This document shows positions 24,844-32,492 of a DNA stretch of 37,119 nt, one piece after another. The DNA is from Gammaproteobacteria bacterium (GTDB taxonomy: Bacteria; Pseudomonadota; Gammaproteobacteria; GCA-001735895). The notes beneath the pieces were generated by a model. That model made no database searches and was not told the DNA's origin. It worked only from the letters and a program-made list of their open reading frames with translations. The translations under genes were made by a program, and so were the position numbers. The stretch's first letter is position 1. Every line of letters starts with the position of its first letter. The DNA is taken from contig JAHEKJ010000024.1 in assembly GCA_024638385.1 (NCBI GenBank), positions 1 to 37,119 on the forward strand, in the 5' to 3' direction.

Positions 24844-26145
24844 ATGAGCAACACGCAGGACATGGTGCAATGGTTTCGCGCGGCGGCGCCCTACATCAGG
24901 GCGCACCGCGAGCGAACCTTCGTCATCCTGGTCGCCGACGACGTCATCCTGTCCGAGCGCTTCGTCGGGCTGACGCACGATATCGCCCTGCTCCACCACC
25001 TCGGCATCAAGCTGGTGCTGCTGCACAGCAGCCGCCGCAGCATCGACGCGCATCTCGCGCGCCAGGGCATCGAACCGCGCTTTCACCACCACGTGCGCGT
25101 TACCGACGCCGAGGCCCTGCCCTGCGTCGTGCAAGCCATCAACGAGGTCCGGACCCGTTTCGAATCGCACCTGTCGATGGGCTTGCCGAACACGCCGATG
25201 TCGGGTTCCGAGATATCGCTGGTCAGCGGCAATTTCGTCACCGGCATGCCGCTCGGCGTCATCGACGGCGTCGACATGCAGCATTCGGGCAAGGTGCGCG
25301 CCATCCGCCACGGCGCGATTCTCGAGCTGCTCGCGCAAAACCACGTGGTCTTGCTGTCCAACCTCGGCTACTCGCGCACCGGCGAGGTTTTCAACCTGCC
25401 GGCCGAGGAACTCGCCGGCGAGGTCGCGCGCGCGCTCGCGGCGGACAAGCTGATCTACGCGATGGCCGAATTCGGCGACGACGGCGCGTTGGGCAACACC
25501 CTGTCGACGCGCGACTGCGAGACGCTGATCGACGCGCCGGACCTGTCGGACGAGATCAAAAACCTGCTGCGCCAGGCGGTCTACGCGATCCAGGGCGGCG
25601 TGCGGCGCGTGCATCTGTTCGACCAGCGCGCCGACGGCGGCCTGCTGCTCGAGCTGTTTACCCGCGACGGCCACGGCAGCATGGTCACCAACCTGTTCTA
25701 CGAGGGCATTCGCGAAGCGACGATCGACGATATCGGCGGTATCTTACAGCTGATCAAACCACTCGAATCAAATGGCACGCTACTGCCGCGCTCGCGCGAA
25801 CAGATCGAACTCGAGATCGGCCATTTCCAGGTCATCGACAAGGACGGCATGATCGTCGGCTGCATCGCCTGCATTCCCGACCGCGCCGCCGGGGTCGCCG
25901 AGGTTGCCTGTCTCGCAGTGCACGACGACTACCGCAACGCCGGCCTCGGCGGCGAACTGCTCGAGCGCGTCGAGGGGCGCGCGGCGGCCGCCGGCCTGCG
26001 CCGGCTCTACACGCTGACGACGCGCAGCTCGCACTGGTTTCTCGAGCACGGTTTCGCCGAGGATGCCGGCTTCGAACTGCCGGCAGCGAAACGCGCGAGC
26101 TATAATCCCGGGCGGGGTTCCAAGATCCTGTCGAAGTCGATCTGA
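24844..26145 (+). CDS. argA: N-acetylglutamate synthase (ArgA type)
   Basis: The product is 433 residues from the ATG at 24844; a GTG at 24811 is possible but lacks family residues. An amino-acid-kinase-like domain (about 1-285) includes LLHHLGIKLVLLHSS, SGSEISLVSGNF and GVIDGVDMQHSGKVR. A GNAT acetyltransferase domain (about 290-433) follows, with REATIDDIGGILQLIKPLE, PRSREQIELEI, CLAVHDDYRNAGLGGELL and TTRSSHWFLEHGF. The order and length match E. coli ArgA (443). It acetylates glutamate with acetyl-CoA, the first and normally arginine-inhibited step. Unusually, the glycine pair that opens the kinase fold in ArgA (VMLGGE) is VLVADD here. The stop overlaps the next start by one base (TGATG). 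Confidence 0.93.
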   Translation: MSNTQDMVQWFRAAAPYIRAHRERTFVILVADDVILSERFVGLTHDIALLHHLGIKLVLLHSSRRSIDAHLARQGIEPRFHHHVRVTDAEALPCVVQAINEVRTRFESHLSMGLPNTPMSGSEISLVSGNFVTGMPLGVIDGVDMQHSGKVRAIRHGAILELLAQNHVVLLSNLGYSRTGEVFNLPAEELAGEVARALAADKLIYAMAEFGDDGALGNTLSTRDCETLIDAPDLSDEIKNLLRQAVYAIQGGVRRVHLFDQRADGGLLLELFTRDGHGSMVTNLFYEGIREATIDDIGGILQLIKPLESNGTLLPRSREQIELEIGHFQVIDKDGMIVGCIACIPDRAAGVAEVACLAVHDDYRNAGLGGELLERVEGRAAAAGLRRLYTLTTRSSHWFLEHGFAEDAGFELPAAKRASYNPGRGSKILSKSI

Positions 26146-27083
26146 TGCCATACGATCTGAGTAACTATCTCGTCATCGGCGTATCGTCGCGCGCGCTGTT
26201 CGACCTGAACCGCGAAAACGAGATCTTCGAACAACAGGGTCTCGAGGCTTACTGCCAGTACCAGCTCGAACACGAGAACGACGTGCTCAAGCCGGGCACC
26301 GGCTTCGCCCTGATCGACGCGATCCTGCGCATCAACCGGATCGAACCCGGGGTGCGCCGCACCGAGGTCGTCATCGTCTCGCGCAACTCGGCCGATACCA
26401 GCCTGCGCATCTCCAACTCGATCGATCACTACCATCTCGATATCACCCGCGCGGCGTTCACCGGCGGCGAACCGGTGGCGAAGTATCTGAACGCCTTCGA
26501 CGTCGATCTGTTTCTGTCGGCGACCGAGGAGGACGTGCAGGCGGCGGTCGAGTCCGGCGTCGCCGCCGGCCTGATCTACGACGGCCCGCGGCGCGAACGC
26601 GCCGACCCGCTGGAACAGATTCGCATCGCCTTCGACGGCGACGCGGTGCTGTTTTCCAAGGAATCGGAGATGATTTACCAGAACCAGGGGCTCGAGGCCT
26701 TCATCGCGCACGAAAAGCAGAACGCGCAGCAACCGCTGCCGGAGGGGCCCTTCGCCAAGCTGCTCAAGATCCTGTCCTACCTGCAGTTCGACCTCAAGCG
26801 CAAGGCCGGGCTCGACAAGCCGCCGATCCGCACCGCGCTGGTCACGGCGCGCAACAGCCCGGCGCACGAGCGCGTCATCCGCACGCTACGCACCTGGAAC
26901 GTCCGAATCGACGAAACTTTTTTTCTCGGCGGGGTGCCGAAGCACAAGATCCTCGAATCCTTTTCGCCGCACATCTTCTTCGACGATCAGCACCTGCATT
27001 GCGAGGGGGCCGCGCCGGTGGTGCCGACGGCGCGGGTGCCTTATCTGAAGGATTCGGTCGAAGGCGAGCCGGAGACGGGCTGA
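26145..27083 (+). CDS. Cytosolic 5'-nucleotidase (PF06189, NT5C1-like)
   Basis: The 312-residue protein matches the 5'-nucleotidase family related to animal cytosolic nucleotidase I. Features seen are YLVIGVSSRALFDL with the catalytic-site Asp, YCQYQLEHENDVLKPGTGF, VVIVSRNSADTSLRISNSI, LFLSATEEDV, and the C-terminal SFSPHIFFDDQHLHC that holds the last acidic pair. These enzymes remove phosphate from nucleoside monophosphates, typically AMP or IMP; the specificity here is unknown. It starts inside the argA stop codon (TGATG), so it is co-translated with argA, an association without an obvious biochemical link. It ends 13 bases from the convergent dksA-like gene. Confidence 0.87.
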   Translation: MPYDLSNYLVIGVSSRALFDLNRENEIFEQQGLEAYCQYQLEHENDVLKPGTGFALIDAILRINRIEPGVRRTEVVIVSRNSADTSLRISNSIDHYHLDITRAAFTGGEPVAKYLNAFDVDLFLSATEEDVQAAVESGVAAGLIYDGPRRERADPLEQIRIAFDGDAVLFSKESEMIYQNQGLEAFIAHEKQNAQQPLPEGPFAKLLKILSYLQFDLKRKAGLDKPPIRTALVTARNSPAHERVIRTLRTWNVRIDETFFLGGVPKHKILESFSPHIFFDDQHLHCEGAAPVVPTARVPYLKDSVEGEPETG

Positions 27084-27096
27084 ACGCCGTCGCGGC

Positions 27097-27513
27097 TCAA
27101 TCGTCGCGGCGCTGCTTTTCCAGGCGCTCGTGTTTTTCCTGGGCCTCGACCGTCAGCGTCGCGATCGGTCTCGCCTCGAGGCGAAACAGGCCGATCTCCT
27201 CGCCGGTATCGTCGCAGTAGCCGTAAGTGCCGTCGGCGACCCTCGACAGCGCGGCATCTATTTTATTGACGAGTTTGCGGTAGCGGTCGCGCGTGCGGAG
27301 CTCGAGCGCGGCGTCGGTCTCGAGCGACGCCCGGTCGTTGATGTCGGGCTCCTGCCAGTTTTCTTCTTTCAGGTGCGAAATCGTGTTCTCCGATTCCTGC
27401 AGCAACTCCGTGCGCCAGGCCAGCAGTTTGCGCCGGAAGTACTCGAGTTGCGTCGGTGACATATAATCTTCGTCCGGGGATGGCTTGTAGCCCTCGGGCA
27501 ATTCTATTGTCAT
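27097..27513 (-). CDS. DksA-family transcription factor lacking the zinc-finger cysteines
   Basis: The product is 138 residues from the ATG at 27513, with GGAG about eleven bases upstream. The coiled-coil with tip motif DINDRAS (Asp57 and Asp60 as the DxxDxA tip) and LELRTRDRYRKLVNKID matches DksA, which enters the RNA polymerase secondary channel and acts with ppGpp. The four-Cys zinc finger is reduced to one Cys: Cys100 is kept in YGYCDDTG, but Thr103, Thr121 and Ala124 stand where Cys is expected. Zinc-poor DksA variants (Pseudomonas DksA2, the single-Cys Rhodobacter protein) are functional, so activity is likely. Whether a canonical DksA also exists elsewhere is not visible here. Confidence 0.9.
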   Translation of the reverse strand: MTIELPEGYKPSPDEDYMSPTQLEYFRRKLLAWRTELLQESENTISHLKEENWQEPDINDRASLETDAALELRTRDRYRKLVNKIDAALSRVADGTYGYCDDTGEEIGLFRLEARPIATLTVEAQEKHERLEKQRRDD

Positions 27514-27558
27514 TGATTTGCGCTCCAGAAAATGACCAATCAGCGATAAAAGGCGGGC

Positions 27559-27587
27559 AGTATAGGGACGTTTGTGGCCTTCAGCAA
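27559..27587 (-). promoter_or_regulatory. Candidate promoter for the dksA-like gene
   Basis: On the minus strand TTGCTG (27587-27582) and TATACT (27564-27559) are 17 bases apart, 45 bases before the ATG. The -10 is five of six, the -35 three of six. Confidence 0.5.
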
Positions 27588-27643
27588 GCATCCCGGAATA
27601 TTTTTTTACCCACCCGAAATCCCGCGTTTTGCCGGATAGCGGT

Positions 27644-27649
27644 TATAAT
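27644..27649 (+). promoter_or_regulatory. Perfect -10 hexamer upstream of the PP0621-like gene
   Basis: TATAAT at 27644-27649 lies 53 bases before the small membrane-protein ATG and could start the PP0621-pilS-pilR transcript. No matching -35 is seen. Confidence 0.45.
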
Positions 27650-27702
27650 CATAGACTTGAAAACCCCGTTTGCCGGAATCCACCCCACAGGCTCCCGATT
27701 CG

Positions 27703-27930
27703 ATGTTTCTTATGCGCCTGATCGTCCTGCTCATTATCGTCGCGGTCCTCATGTGGCTGCTGAAGCGCCTGTTTTCACCGGGCCCCGAGCCCGAGCGCCT
27801 CGAGGCGAAGAACTCCGAAAATATGCGCCAGTGCAAATACTGCGGCGTGCATGTCCCCGAATCCTCGATCGTCATCCGCGATGAAGAAACCTACTGCAGC
27901 GCCGAACATGCAGAGCTTGACCGGTCGTAG
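27703..27930 (+). CDS. Small membrane protein with CxxC...C..H motif (PP0621-like)
   Basis: The product is 75 residues from the ATG at 27703 (an ATG three codons later is an alternative). One N-terminal membrane helix (about 4-22, rich in Leu/Ile/Val) is followed by a short linker and a putative zinc ribbon. Its residues are CKYCGVHVPESSIVIRD and, after 14 residues, YCSAEHAEL. This combination is what I know as the PP0621 family, small proteins often next to pilS/pilR; no function is established. The gene overlaps the proposed pilS start by 23 bases, so it is probably in the pilSR operon. Confidence 0.78.
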   Translation: MFLMRLIVLLIIVAVLMWLLKRLFSPGPEPERLEAKNSENMRQCKYCGVHVPESSIVIRDEETYCSAEHAELDRS

Positions 27931-29533
27931 CTCGTTCGACAGCGGCTACAAGCCGCGAACGACGAACTGGACCCCGGTACGCCTGCTCAACGTCTACCGC
28001 CTCGGGCTGGCGTCGATCTTCTTCAGCCAGAGCTTCGTCCGGCAATCGCCGCTGATCAACATCGTCGACCTGACCCTGTATTCGTGGACCAGCTTCGCCT
28101 TCCTGTTGCTGTCGATAATCTGGATCGTCGCGGCCTGGATCGAACGCCGCGGCTTCCAGGCACAGGTCTCGCTGCAGATCTACTGCGACACGATAATCAT
28201 CATCCTGTTGATGCACGCCTGCGGCGGGATTTCCAGCGGGCTCGGCATGCTGCTGATCATCTCGGTCGCGACCACTGGCCTGTTGACCCAGCAGTCGCTC
28301 GCGATCCTGTTCGCGTCGCTGGCGTCGCTCGGCCTGCTCGCGCAGCACATTTATTCGGTCACCAACATTCCCGACTACACCGGCACCTCGACGCAGGTCG
28401 GCATCCTCGGCGCCAGCCTGATCGCGACCGCGGTCGTGACCCACAACCTGATCATGCGCGTGCGCTCGAGCGAGCAGCTGGTGCAGCAGCGCGAACGCGA
28501 CGTCGCGCTGCTGTCGGCGCTCAACCAGGAAGTCATCGAAAACCTGCAGGCCGGCGTGATCGTGCTCAATCGCAACGACCGCATCCGCCACATCAACCAG
28601 GCGGCGCTGGACTTGCTGCACCTGCCGGGCGAGCGGACGATCTCGCTGGCCGACGATTGCCCGCGGCTGCAGACGGCGCTGGAAGCCTGGCGGCTGGCCG
28701 GCGAGGACGAGCGGACGTTGCTGCCGTCGGCGACCGGGATCGAAAGCATCCAGGTCAGCTTCCGCCGCCTGCAGGGCCAGGAAAAGGCCAATACGCTGAT
28801 CTTCCTGAACGACGTCTCGTCGATCCGCGACAGCATGCAGCAGGCCAAGCTCGCCGCGCTCGGGCATTTGACGGCGAGCATCGCGCACGAGATCCGCAAC
28901 CCGCTGGGCGCGATCTCCTATGCCGCCGAACTGCTGCACGAAAACGACCAGATCGAGCAATCCGAGCAACGCATGGTCGAAATCATCAACCAGCACACCG
29001 CGCGCATCAACCACATCATCGAGGATATTCTCAAGATCTCGCGCGGCAACCCGACGGTCCGCGAGGGCATCGATCTCGAAGCCTGGTTACCGCGATTCGT
29101 CGACGATTTTTGCCAGTCCGGACTGGCCCGTCCCGACCAGTACGCGGTCGAAATCGAGACCGGCGCCGCGGCGATCGAATTCGATTCCGGCCACCTCGCG
29201 CAAATCCTCACCAACCTCTGCACCAACGCTCTGGTTCACGGCGTCGCCGACGGATCGATTACGATTCGTGTCGCCGCGGTCGACAATTTTCACACCCGGA
29301 TCGAGATTGCCGACCGCGGGCCGGGCATCGACGCCGACGCGCTCGACAAGATCTTCGAGCCCTTTTACACGACCAGCCACCAGGGATCGGGGCTCGGTCT
29401 CTACATCGTCGGGCAATTGTGCGAACTCAACAACGCATCGATCTCGGCGCGCATCAACGAGCACAACGGCACCAGTTTCGTGCTGCGCGCGGTCAGCGCC
29501 GAAATCGAGCAACCGCGGCGAGCCGCGTCGTGA
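27908..29533 (+). CDS. pilS: Type IV pilus sensor histidine kinase PilS
   Basis: The product is 541 residues from the ATG at 27908. The start is inferred; no clear Shine-Dalgarno is present and longer in-frame starts would lie inside the upstream gene. Six membrane helices (about 29-180) precede a coiled linker, a PAS domain (about 205-305), HisKA with the phospho-His327 in ASIAHEIRNPLGAIS, and an HATPase with LTNLCTNALVH (N box), IADRGPGID (G1) and GSGLGLYIV (G2). PilS reads the membrane pilin pool in Pseudomonas and phosphorylates PilR. Its stop overlaps the pilR GTG (GTGA), and the two-component pair lies directly before pilA, which supports the name. Confidence 0.93.
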   Translation: MQSLTGRSSFDSGYKPRTTNWTPVRLLNVYRLGLASIFFSQSFVRQSPLINIVDLTLYSWTSFAFLLLSIIWIVAAWIERRGFQAQVSLQIYCDTIIIILLMHACGGISSGLGMLLIISVATTGLLTQQSLAILFASLASLGLLAQHIYSVTNIPDYTGTSTQVGILGASLIATAVVTHNLIMRVRSSEQLVQQRERDVALLSALNQEVIENLQAGVIVLNRNDRIRHINQAALDLLHLPGERTISLADDCPRLQTALEAWRLAGEDERTLLPSATGIESIQVSFRRLQGQEKANTLIFLNDVSSIRDSMQQAKLAALGHLTASIAHEIRNPLGAISYAAELLHENDQIEQSEQRMVEIINQHTARINHIIEDILKISRGNPTVREGIDLEAWLPRFVDDFCQSGLARPDQYAVEIETGAAAIEFDSGHLAQILTNLCTNALVHGVADGSITIRVAAVDNFHTRIEIADRGPGIDADALDKIFEPFYTTSHQGSGLGLYIVGQLCELNNASISARINEHNGTSFVLRAVSAEIEQPRRAAS

Positions 29534-30861
29534 CCCGGCAACGGGTACTGATCGTCGACGACGAGCCGGACATTCGCGAGCTGCTCGAAATTACGCTGTC
29601 GCGCATGGGACTGGAGACGCGCAGCGCCGAGGACTACAGCCATGCGACGCGGCTGTTGCTCGAGGAATCCTTCGACCTGTGCCTGACCGACATGAAGCTG
29701 CCGGACGGCGACGGCATCGCGCTGGTCGAACACATCCAGCAGCATTGCCCCGACACGCCCACCGCGGTGATCACCGCGCACGGCAGCATCGATCTCGCGA
29801 TCAGGGCGATGAAGTGCGGCGCCTTCGATTTCGTCTCCAAGCCGGTTTCGCTCGAGACCCTGCGCAACCTGGTCGAGAAGGCGCTGACGCTGCCTCGTCC
29901 GACGCAGCAGGAGCCCGGCACCGACGACGCGCAGTTCCGGATCGTCGGCGAGGCGCCGGCGATGGTCGAGCTCAAGCGCTCGATCTCGAAGTTCGCGCGC
30001 AGCCAGGCGCCGGTCTTCATCCGCGGCGCGTCGGGCACCGGCAAGGAGCTGGTTGCCCGCCAGATTCACCTGCAGGGATCGCGCGCCGAGGCGCCTTTCG
30101 TCGCCGTCAATTGCGGCGCGATCCCGTCGGAGTTGATGGAAAGCGAGTTTTTCGGTCACTTGAAGGGCAGCTTTACCGGCGCGACCAGCGACAACGAGGG
30201 CCTGTTCAGGGCGGCCCACGGCGGCACGCTGTTCCTCGACGAAATCGCCGACCTGCCGCTCGCGATGCAGGTCAAGCTGCTGCGCGTAATCCAGGAGAAA
30301 TCGATTCGCCCGGTCGGCGCGCAGCAGGAGACACCGATCGACGTGCGCATCATCAGCGCGTCGCACCGGGACCTCGATGCGATGGTCAGGGCCGGCGATT
30401 TCCGCCAGGACCTCTACTACCGGATCAACGTCATCGGCGTCGGCGTGCCGACGCTGGCCGAGCGCGCGAGCGACATACCGATGCTGAGCGCGTACCTGAT
30501 CGGGCGCCACAACCGCGAATTCGGCAGCCACATCGAGATCTCCGCCGCGGCGCTCGACCTGCTCGCGCAATATCCGTTCCCCGGCAACGTGCGCGAACTC
30601 GAAAACATCCTCGAGCGCGCGCTGGCGCTGTGCGAAGGCGACCGTATCGAGTCCGCCGACCTGCAGCTGCCGGACGCGAGCGCCGCCGGCGCCGCGCCCG
30701 CCGCGAGCCTCGGCGAACTGACGCAGAACCTCGAAAAGGAACAAATCATGAGCGCACTCGAGGACCACCGCTGGAACCAGTCGGCGGCCGCGCGCGCGCT
30801 CGGCATCACGTTGCGCCAACTGCGCTACCGGATCGACAAGCTGAAGCTGAAAAAGGGCTGA
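29530..30861 (+). CDS. pilR: Sigma-54-dependent response regulator PilR
   Basis: The product is 443 residues from a GTG that overlaps the pilS stop by four bases. The receiver carries Asp11/Asp54 (LTDMKLPDGDG) and Lys104. The AAA+ domain follows with Walker A GASGTGKE (about 166-173), the sigma-54 contact loop GSFTGA (213-218; PilR proteins use GSFTGA rather than GAFTGA), Walker B GGTLFLDEIADL and an arginine-finger region. The C-terminal Fis-type helix-turn-helix contains NQSAAARALGITLRQLRYRI. It activates pilA transcription with sigma-54. The palindromes at 30876-30910 and the -24/-12 promoter at 30995-31011 lie immediately downstream. Confidence 0.95.
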   Translation: MTRQRVLIVDDEPDIRELLEITLSRMGLETRSAEDYSHATRLLLEESFDLCLTDMKLPDGDGIALVEHIQQHCPDTPTAVITAHGSIDLAIRAMKCGAFDFVSKPVSLETLRNLVEKALTLPRPTQQEPGTDDAQFRIVGEAPAMVELKRSISKFARSQAPVFIRGASGTGKELVARQIHLQGSRAEAPFVAVNCGAIPSELMESEFFGHLKGSFTGATSDNEGLFRAAHGGTLFLDEIADLPLAMQVKLLRVIQEKSIRPVGAQQETPIDVRIISASHRDLDAMVRAGDFRQDLYYRINVIGVGVPTLAERASDIPMLSAYLIGRHNREFGSHIEISAAALDLLAQYPFPGNVRELENILERALALCEGDRIESADLQLPDASAAGAAPAASLGELTQNLEKEQIMSALEDHRWNQSAAARALGITLRQLRYRIDKLKLKKG

Positions 30862-30875
30862 TACGCGGCTATTCG

Positions 30876-30910
30876 TGACAATCGCTGTCAGGAGTTGACA
30901 ATTTTGTCAA
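30876..30910 (+). promoter_or_regulatory. Tandem palindromes, probable PilR enhancer sites
   Basis: TGACA-N5-TGTCA (30876-30890) and TTGACA-ATTT-TGTCAA (30895-30910, perfect) lie 87-121 bases upstream of the -24 GG. That is the usual distance for enhancer binding, and the TGTC core is the element reported for PilR in Pseudomonas. Confidence 0.7.
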
Positions 30911-30994
30911 ACTATTACGGCGGCTTATCCTGCCTCCACACCGCCCATTTATACAAGTGATTGATTTTGCTGCGTAAATAGTTAACAGCAGTGT

Positions 30995-31011
30995 TTGGCA
31001 CCGGGCTTGCA
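30995..31011 (+). promoter_or_regulatory. Sigma-54 (-24/-12) promoter of pilA
   Basis: TTGGCACCGGGCTTGCA matches the consensus TGGCACG-N4-TTGCW with one change. GG at 30997-30998 and GC at 31009-31010 have the required 12-base offset. Transcription should start near 31022, giving a leader of about 64 bases with a small AGAAAC/GTTTCT hairpin. Confidence 0.9.
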
Positions 31012-31085
31012 TTCTATTCTCCCAAGAAACGGCTTTGGTCGGTTTCTAAGTCGATTTTAAGGTTTTTTGACAAGAGGAAACTCAA

Positions 31086-31535
31086 ATGAGAAAAGTACAA
31101 TCCGGTTTTACGCTGATTGAATTGATGATCGTGGTCGCCATCATCGGCATCCTGGCCGCTATCGCGATTCCGCAATACGCCGACTACACCCAGCGTACCA
31201 AGGTCGCGGGCGCGGTTGCGGGCTTGGCGACTTACAAGACGACGGTTGCCCTGTGTATCCAGGATCTGGGCGTTGCTACTGGCTGCGCCGATGGTACCAA
31301 CGGTATCCCGGCTGGGTTCGCCGCCGACGGCGGCGCTACCATCAACTATGTTGATGCCGTCGACGTTGTCGATGGCGAAATCCAGATGACAAGCACCGCG
31401 GTCAACACCGCCGGTGCCAATCTGGCGATTACTATGACCCCGGCTGCGGGTGCAGGCGCTGCCGCTATACAATGGACCCTGACCGGTTCCGGTTGCTCGA
31501 CCCCCGGTCGTTCGATCAAGTGCTCGGGTAGCTAG
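31086..31535 (+). CDS. pilA: Type IV major pilin (first copy)
   Basis: The product is a 149-residue type IVa prepilin. The seven-residue leader MRKVQSG is cut before Phe8, which PilD methylates, and the conserved Glu12 (mature Glu5) sits in [20 protein letters not shown]. Four cysteines, 57, 67, 137 and 146, suggest two disulfides, the last framing the D-region [16 protein letters not shown] lies about nine bases before the ATG. It is transcribed from the sigma-54 promoter and ends in its own terminator. It is very probably the major pilus subunit. Base composition looks a little lower in GC than the flanking genes. Confidence 0.93.
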   Translation: MRKVQSGFTLIELMIVVAIIGILAAIAIPQYADYTQRTKVAGAVAGLATYKTTVALCIQDLGVATGCADGTNGIPAGFAADGGATINYVDAVDVVDGEIQMTSTAVNTAGANLAITMTPAAGAGAAAIQWTLTGSGCSTPGRSIKCSGS

Positions 31536-31570
31536 TATCGCATTTGCGTAGCACTGTTTGCACAACAACT

Positions 31571-31599
31571 GAAACGGGCCCCAGGGTCCGTTTCTTTTT
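31571..31599 (+). terminator. Intrinsic terminator after pilA
   Basis: GAAACGG (31571-31577) pairs with CCGTTTC (31588-31594), followed by five T. It separates the first pilin transcript from the second pilin gene. Confidence 0.8.
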
Positions 31600-31758
31600 C
31601 CGGCGGTGTTTCGTGTCGGCATGATTGCTGCCTGGTTCCCCGGTTATTCGCCGGTCGCCCCGGCACTATCGGCGTCGGAATCGGAGCCCGGGCCTCGGCT
31701 CCCGGCTCGACCGGAACACCCGGAAACGAATACTCCGCTGCGAAAGAGGTACCGAGAC

Positions 31759-32208
31759 GTGAAACAGCGACAATCCGGATTTACCCTGATCGAGCTAATG
31801 ATCGTCGTCGCCATCATCGGCATCCTGGCCGCGATTGCGATACCCCAGTACTCGGATTACATCCAACGGACCAAACTGGCTTCCGCGCTTGCCGGCGTCT
31901 CTGTCTACAAGGTGACGATCGGCCTCTGTTACGAGGACCTCGGCGTCATGGCAGGATGCAATCACAACACCAACGGCATTCCCGACGAGATAACCGCCGA
32001 CAACGGCGCGACCATCACTTATGTCGATTCGGTTTCGGTTAACGATGGCGTGATAACGTTGTTTTCCACCGGAATCGCTACCGGAACGACCAAGCTCAAC
32101 CTGACTATGACGCCAGCGATATCGATGCCAACCCGAACCATCAGCTGGAATATGGCCGGCAACGGCTGCTCGACCCCCGGGCGCTCCCTCAACTGCAGCA
32201 ACAATTAA
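31759..32208 (+). CDS. Type IV pilin (second copy)
   Basis: The product is 149 residues from the GTG at 31759, chosen because AGAGG lies nine bases upstream and the leader becomes MKQRQSG, the same length as in the first pilin. An open frame continues upstream but has no pilin leader features. The N-terminal helix [20 protein letters not shown] is identical over its first 20 residues to the first copy. All four cysteines sit at the same positions (57, 67, 137, 146), and the tail [11 protein letters not shown] is nearly the same. The middle and surface residues diverge strongly. I see no sigma-54 promoter before it. It may be an alternative or minor pilin, or an old duplication. Confidence 0.9.
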   Translation: MKQRQSGFTLIELMIVVAIIGILAAIAIPQYSDYIQRTKLASALAGVSVYKVTIGLCYEDLGVMAGCNHNTNGIPDEITADNGATITYVDSVSVNDGVITLFSTGIATGTTKLNLTMTPAISMPTRTISWNMAGNGCSTPGRSLNCSNN

Positions 32209-32231
32209 CGCCGCTCGCCGCGATCACGGAA

Positions 32232-32252
32232 GCCCTCACGGGGCCCGTTTTT
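32232..32252 (+). terminator. Weak terminator-like hairpin after the second pilin
   Basis: GCCCT pairs with GGGGC (four GC pairs and a TG wobble) and five T begin four bases later. It is plausible but short. Confidence 0.35.
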
Positions 32253-32369
32253 GCGCTCCCCGGACAGGCTCGGGAAGGAGTCGTCGAAGGCGCTCTGCGC
32301 GCTTCAAGCTCTGATTTAAGCATGGTTGTTAAGCGCATGATTTAGAACATATTTCACAATTCGGCGCGC

Positions 32370-32392
32370 GCGGCTTGAGCGGCCGTATTTTT
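32370..32392 (+). terminator. Second terminator-like hairpin upstream of pilB
   Basis: GCGGCT and GGCCGT form a six-position stem with wobble ends and a five-base loop, followed by A and five T. It could stop read-through from the second pilin or act in the pilB leader. Confidence 0.35.
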
Positions 32393-32492
32393 GCGCCTAT
32401 AGTCAGTTGCCAGAATCTCCAACAATCCCGCGAATCTGTAATATACTCATTTCATTCGGGTTAAACCCTCTCCAGACCGAACGTCGTTCCCT

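Noticed and set aside
28084..29529. Apparent 480-residue N-terminal extension of PilR
   Set aside because: It lies wholly inside pilS in another frame and has no domain; the GTG at 29530 overlapping the pilS stop gives a normal PilR.
31600..31758. Sigma-54 promoter for the second pilin (GGCATGATTGC)
   Set aside because: The GG-to-GC offset is 9 bases, not the required 12.
32458..32468. GGGTTAAACCC palindrome before pilB as operator
   Set aside because: It is only five-base arms near a weak -10; chance is a reasonable explanation.
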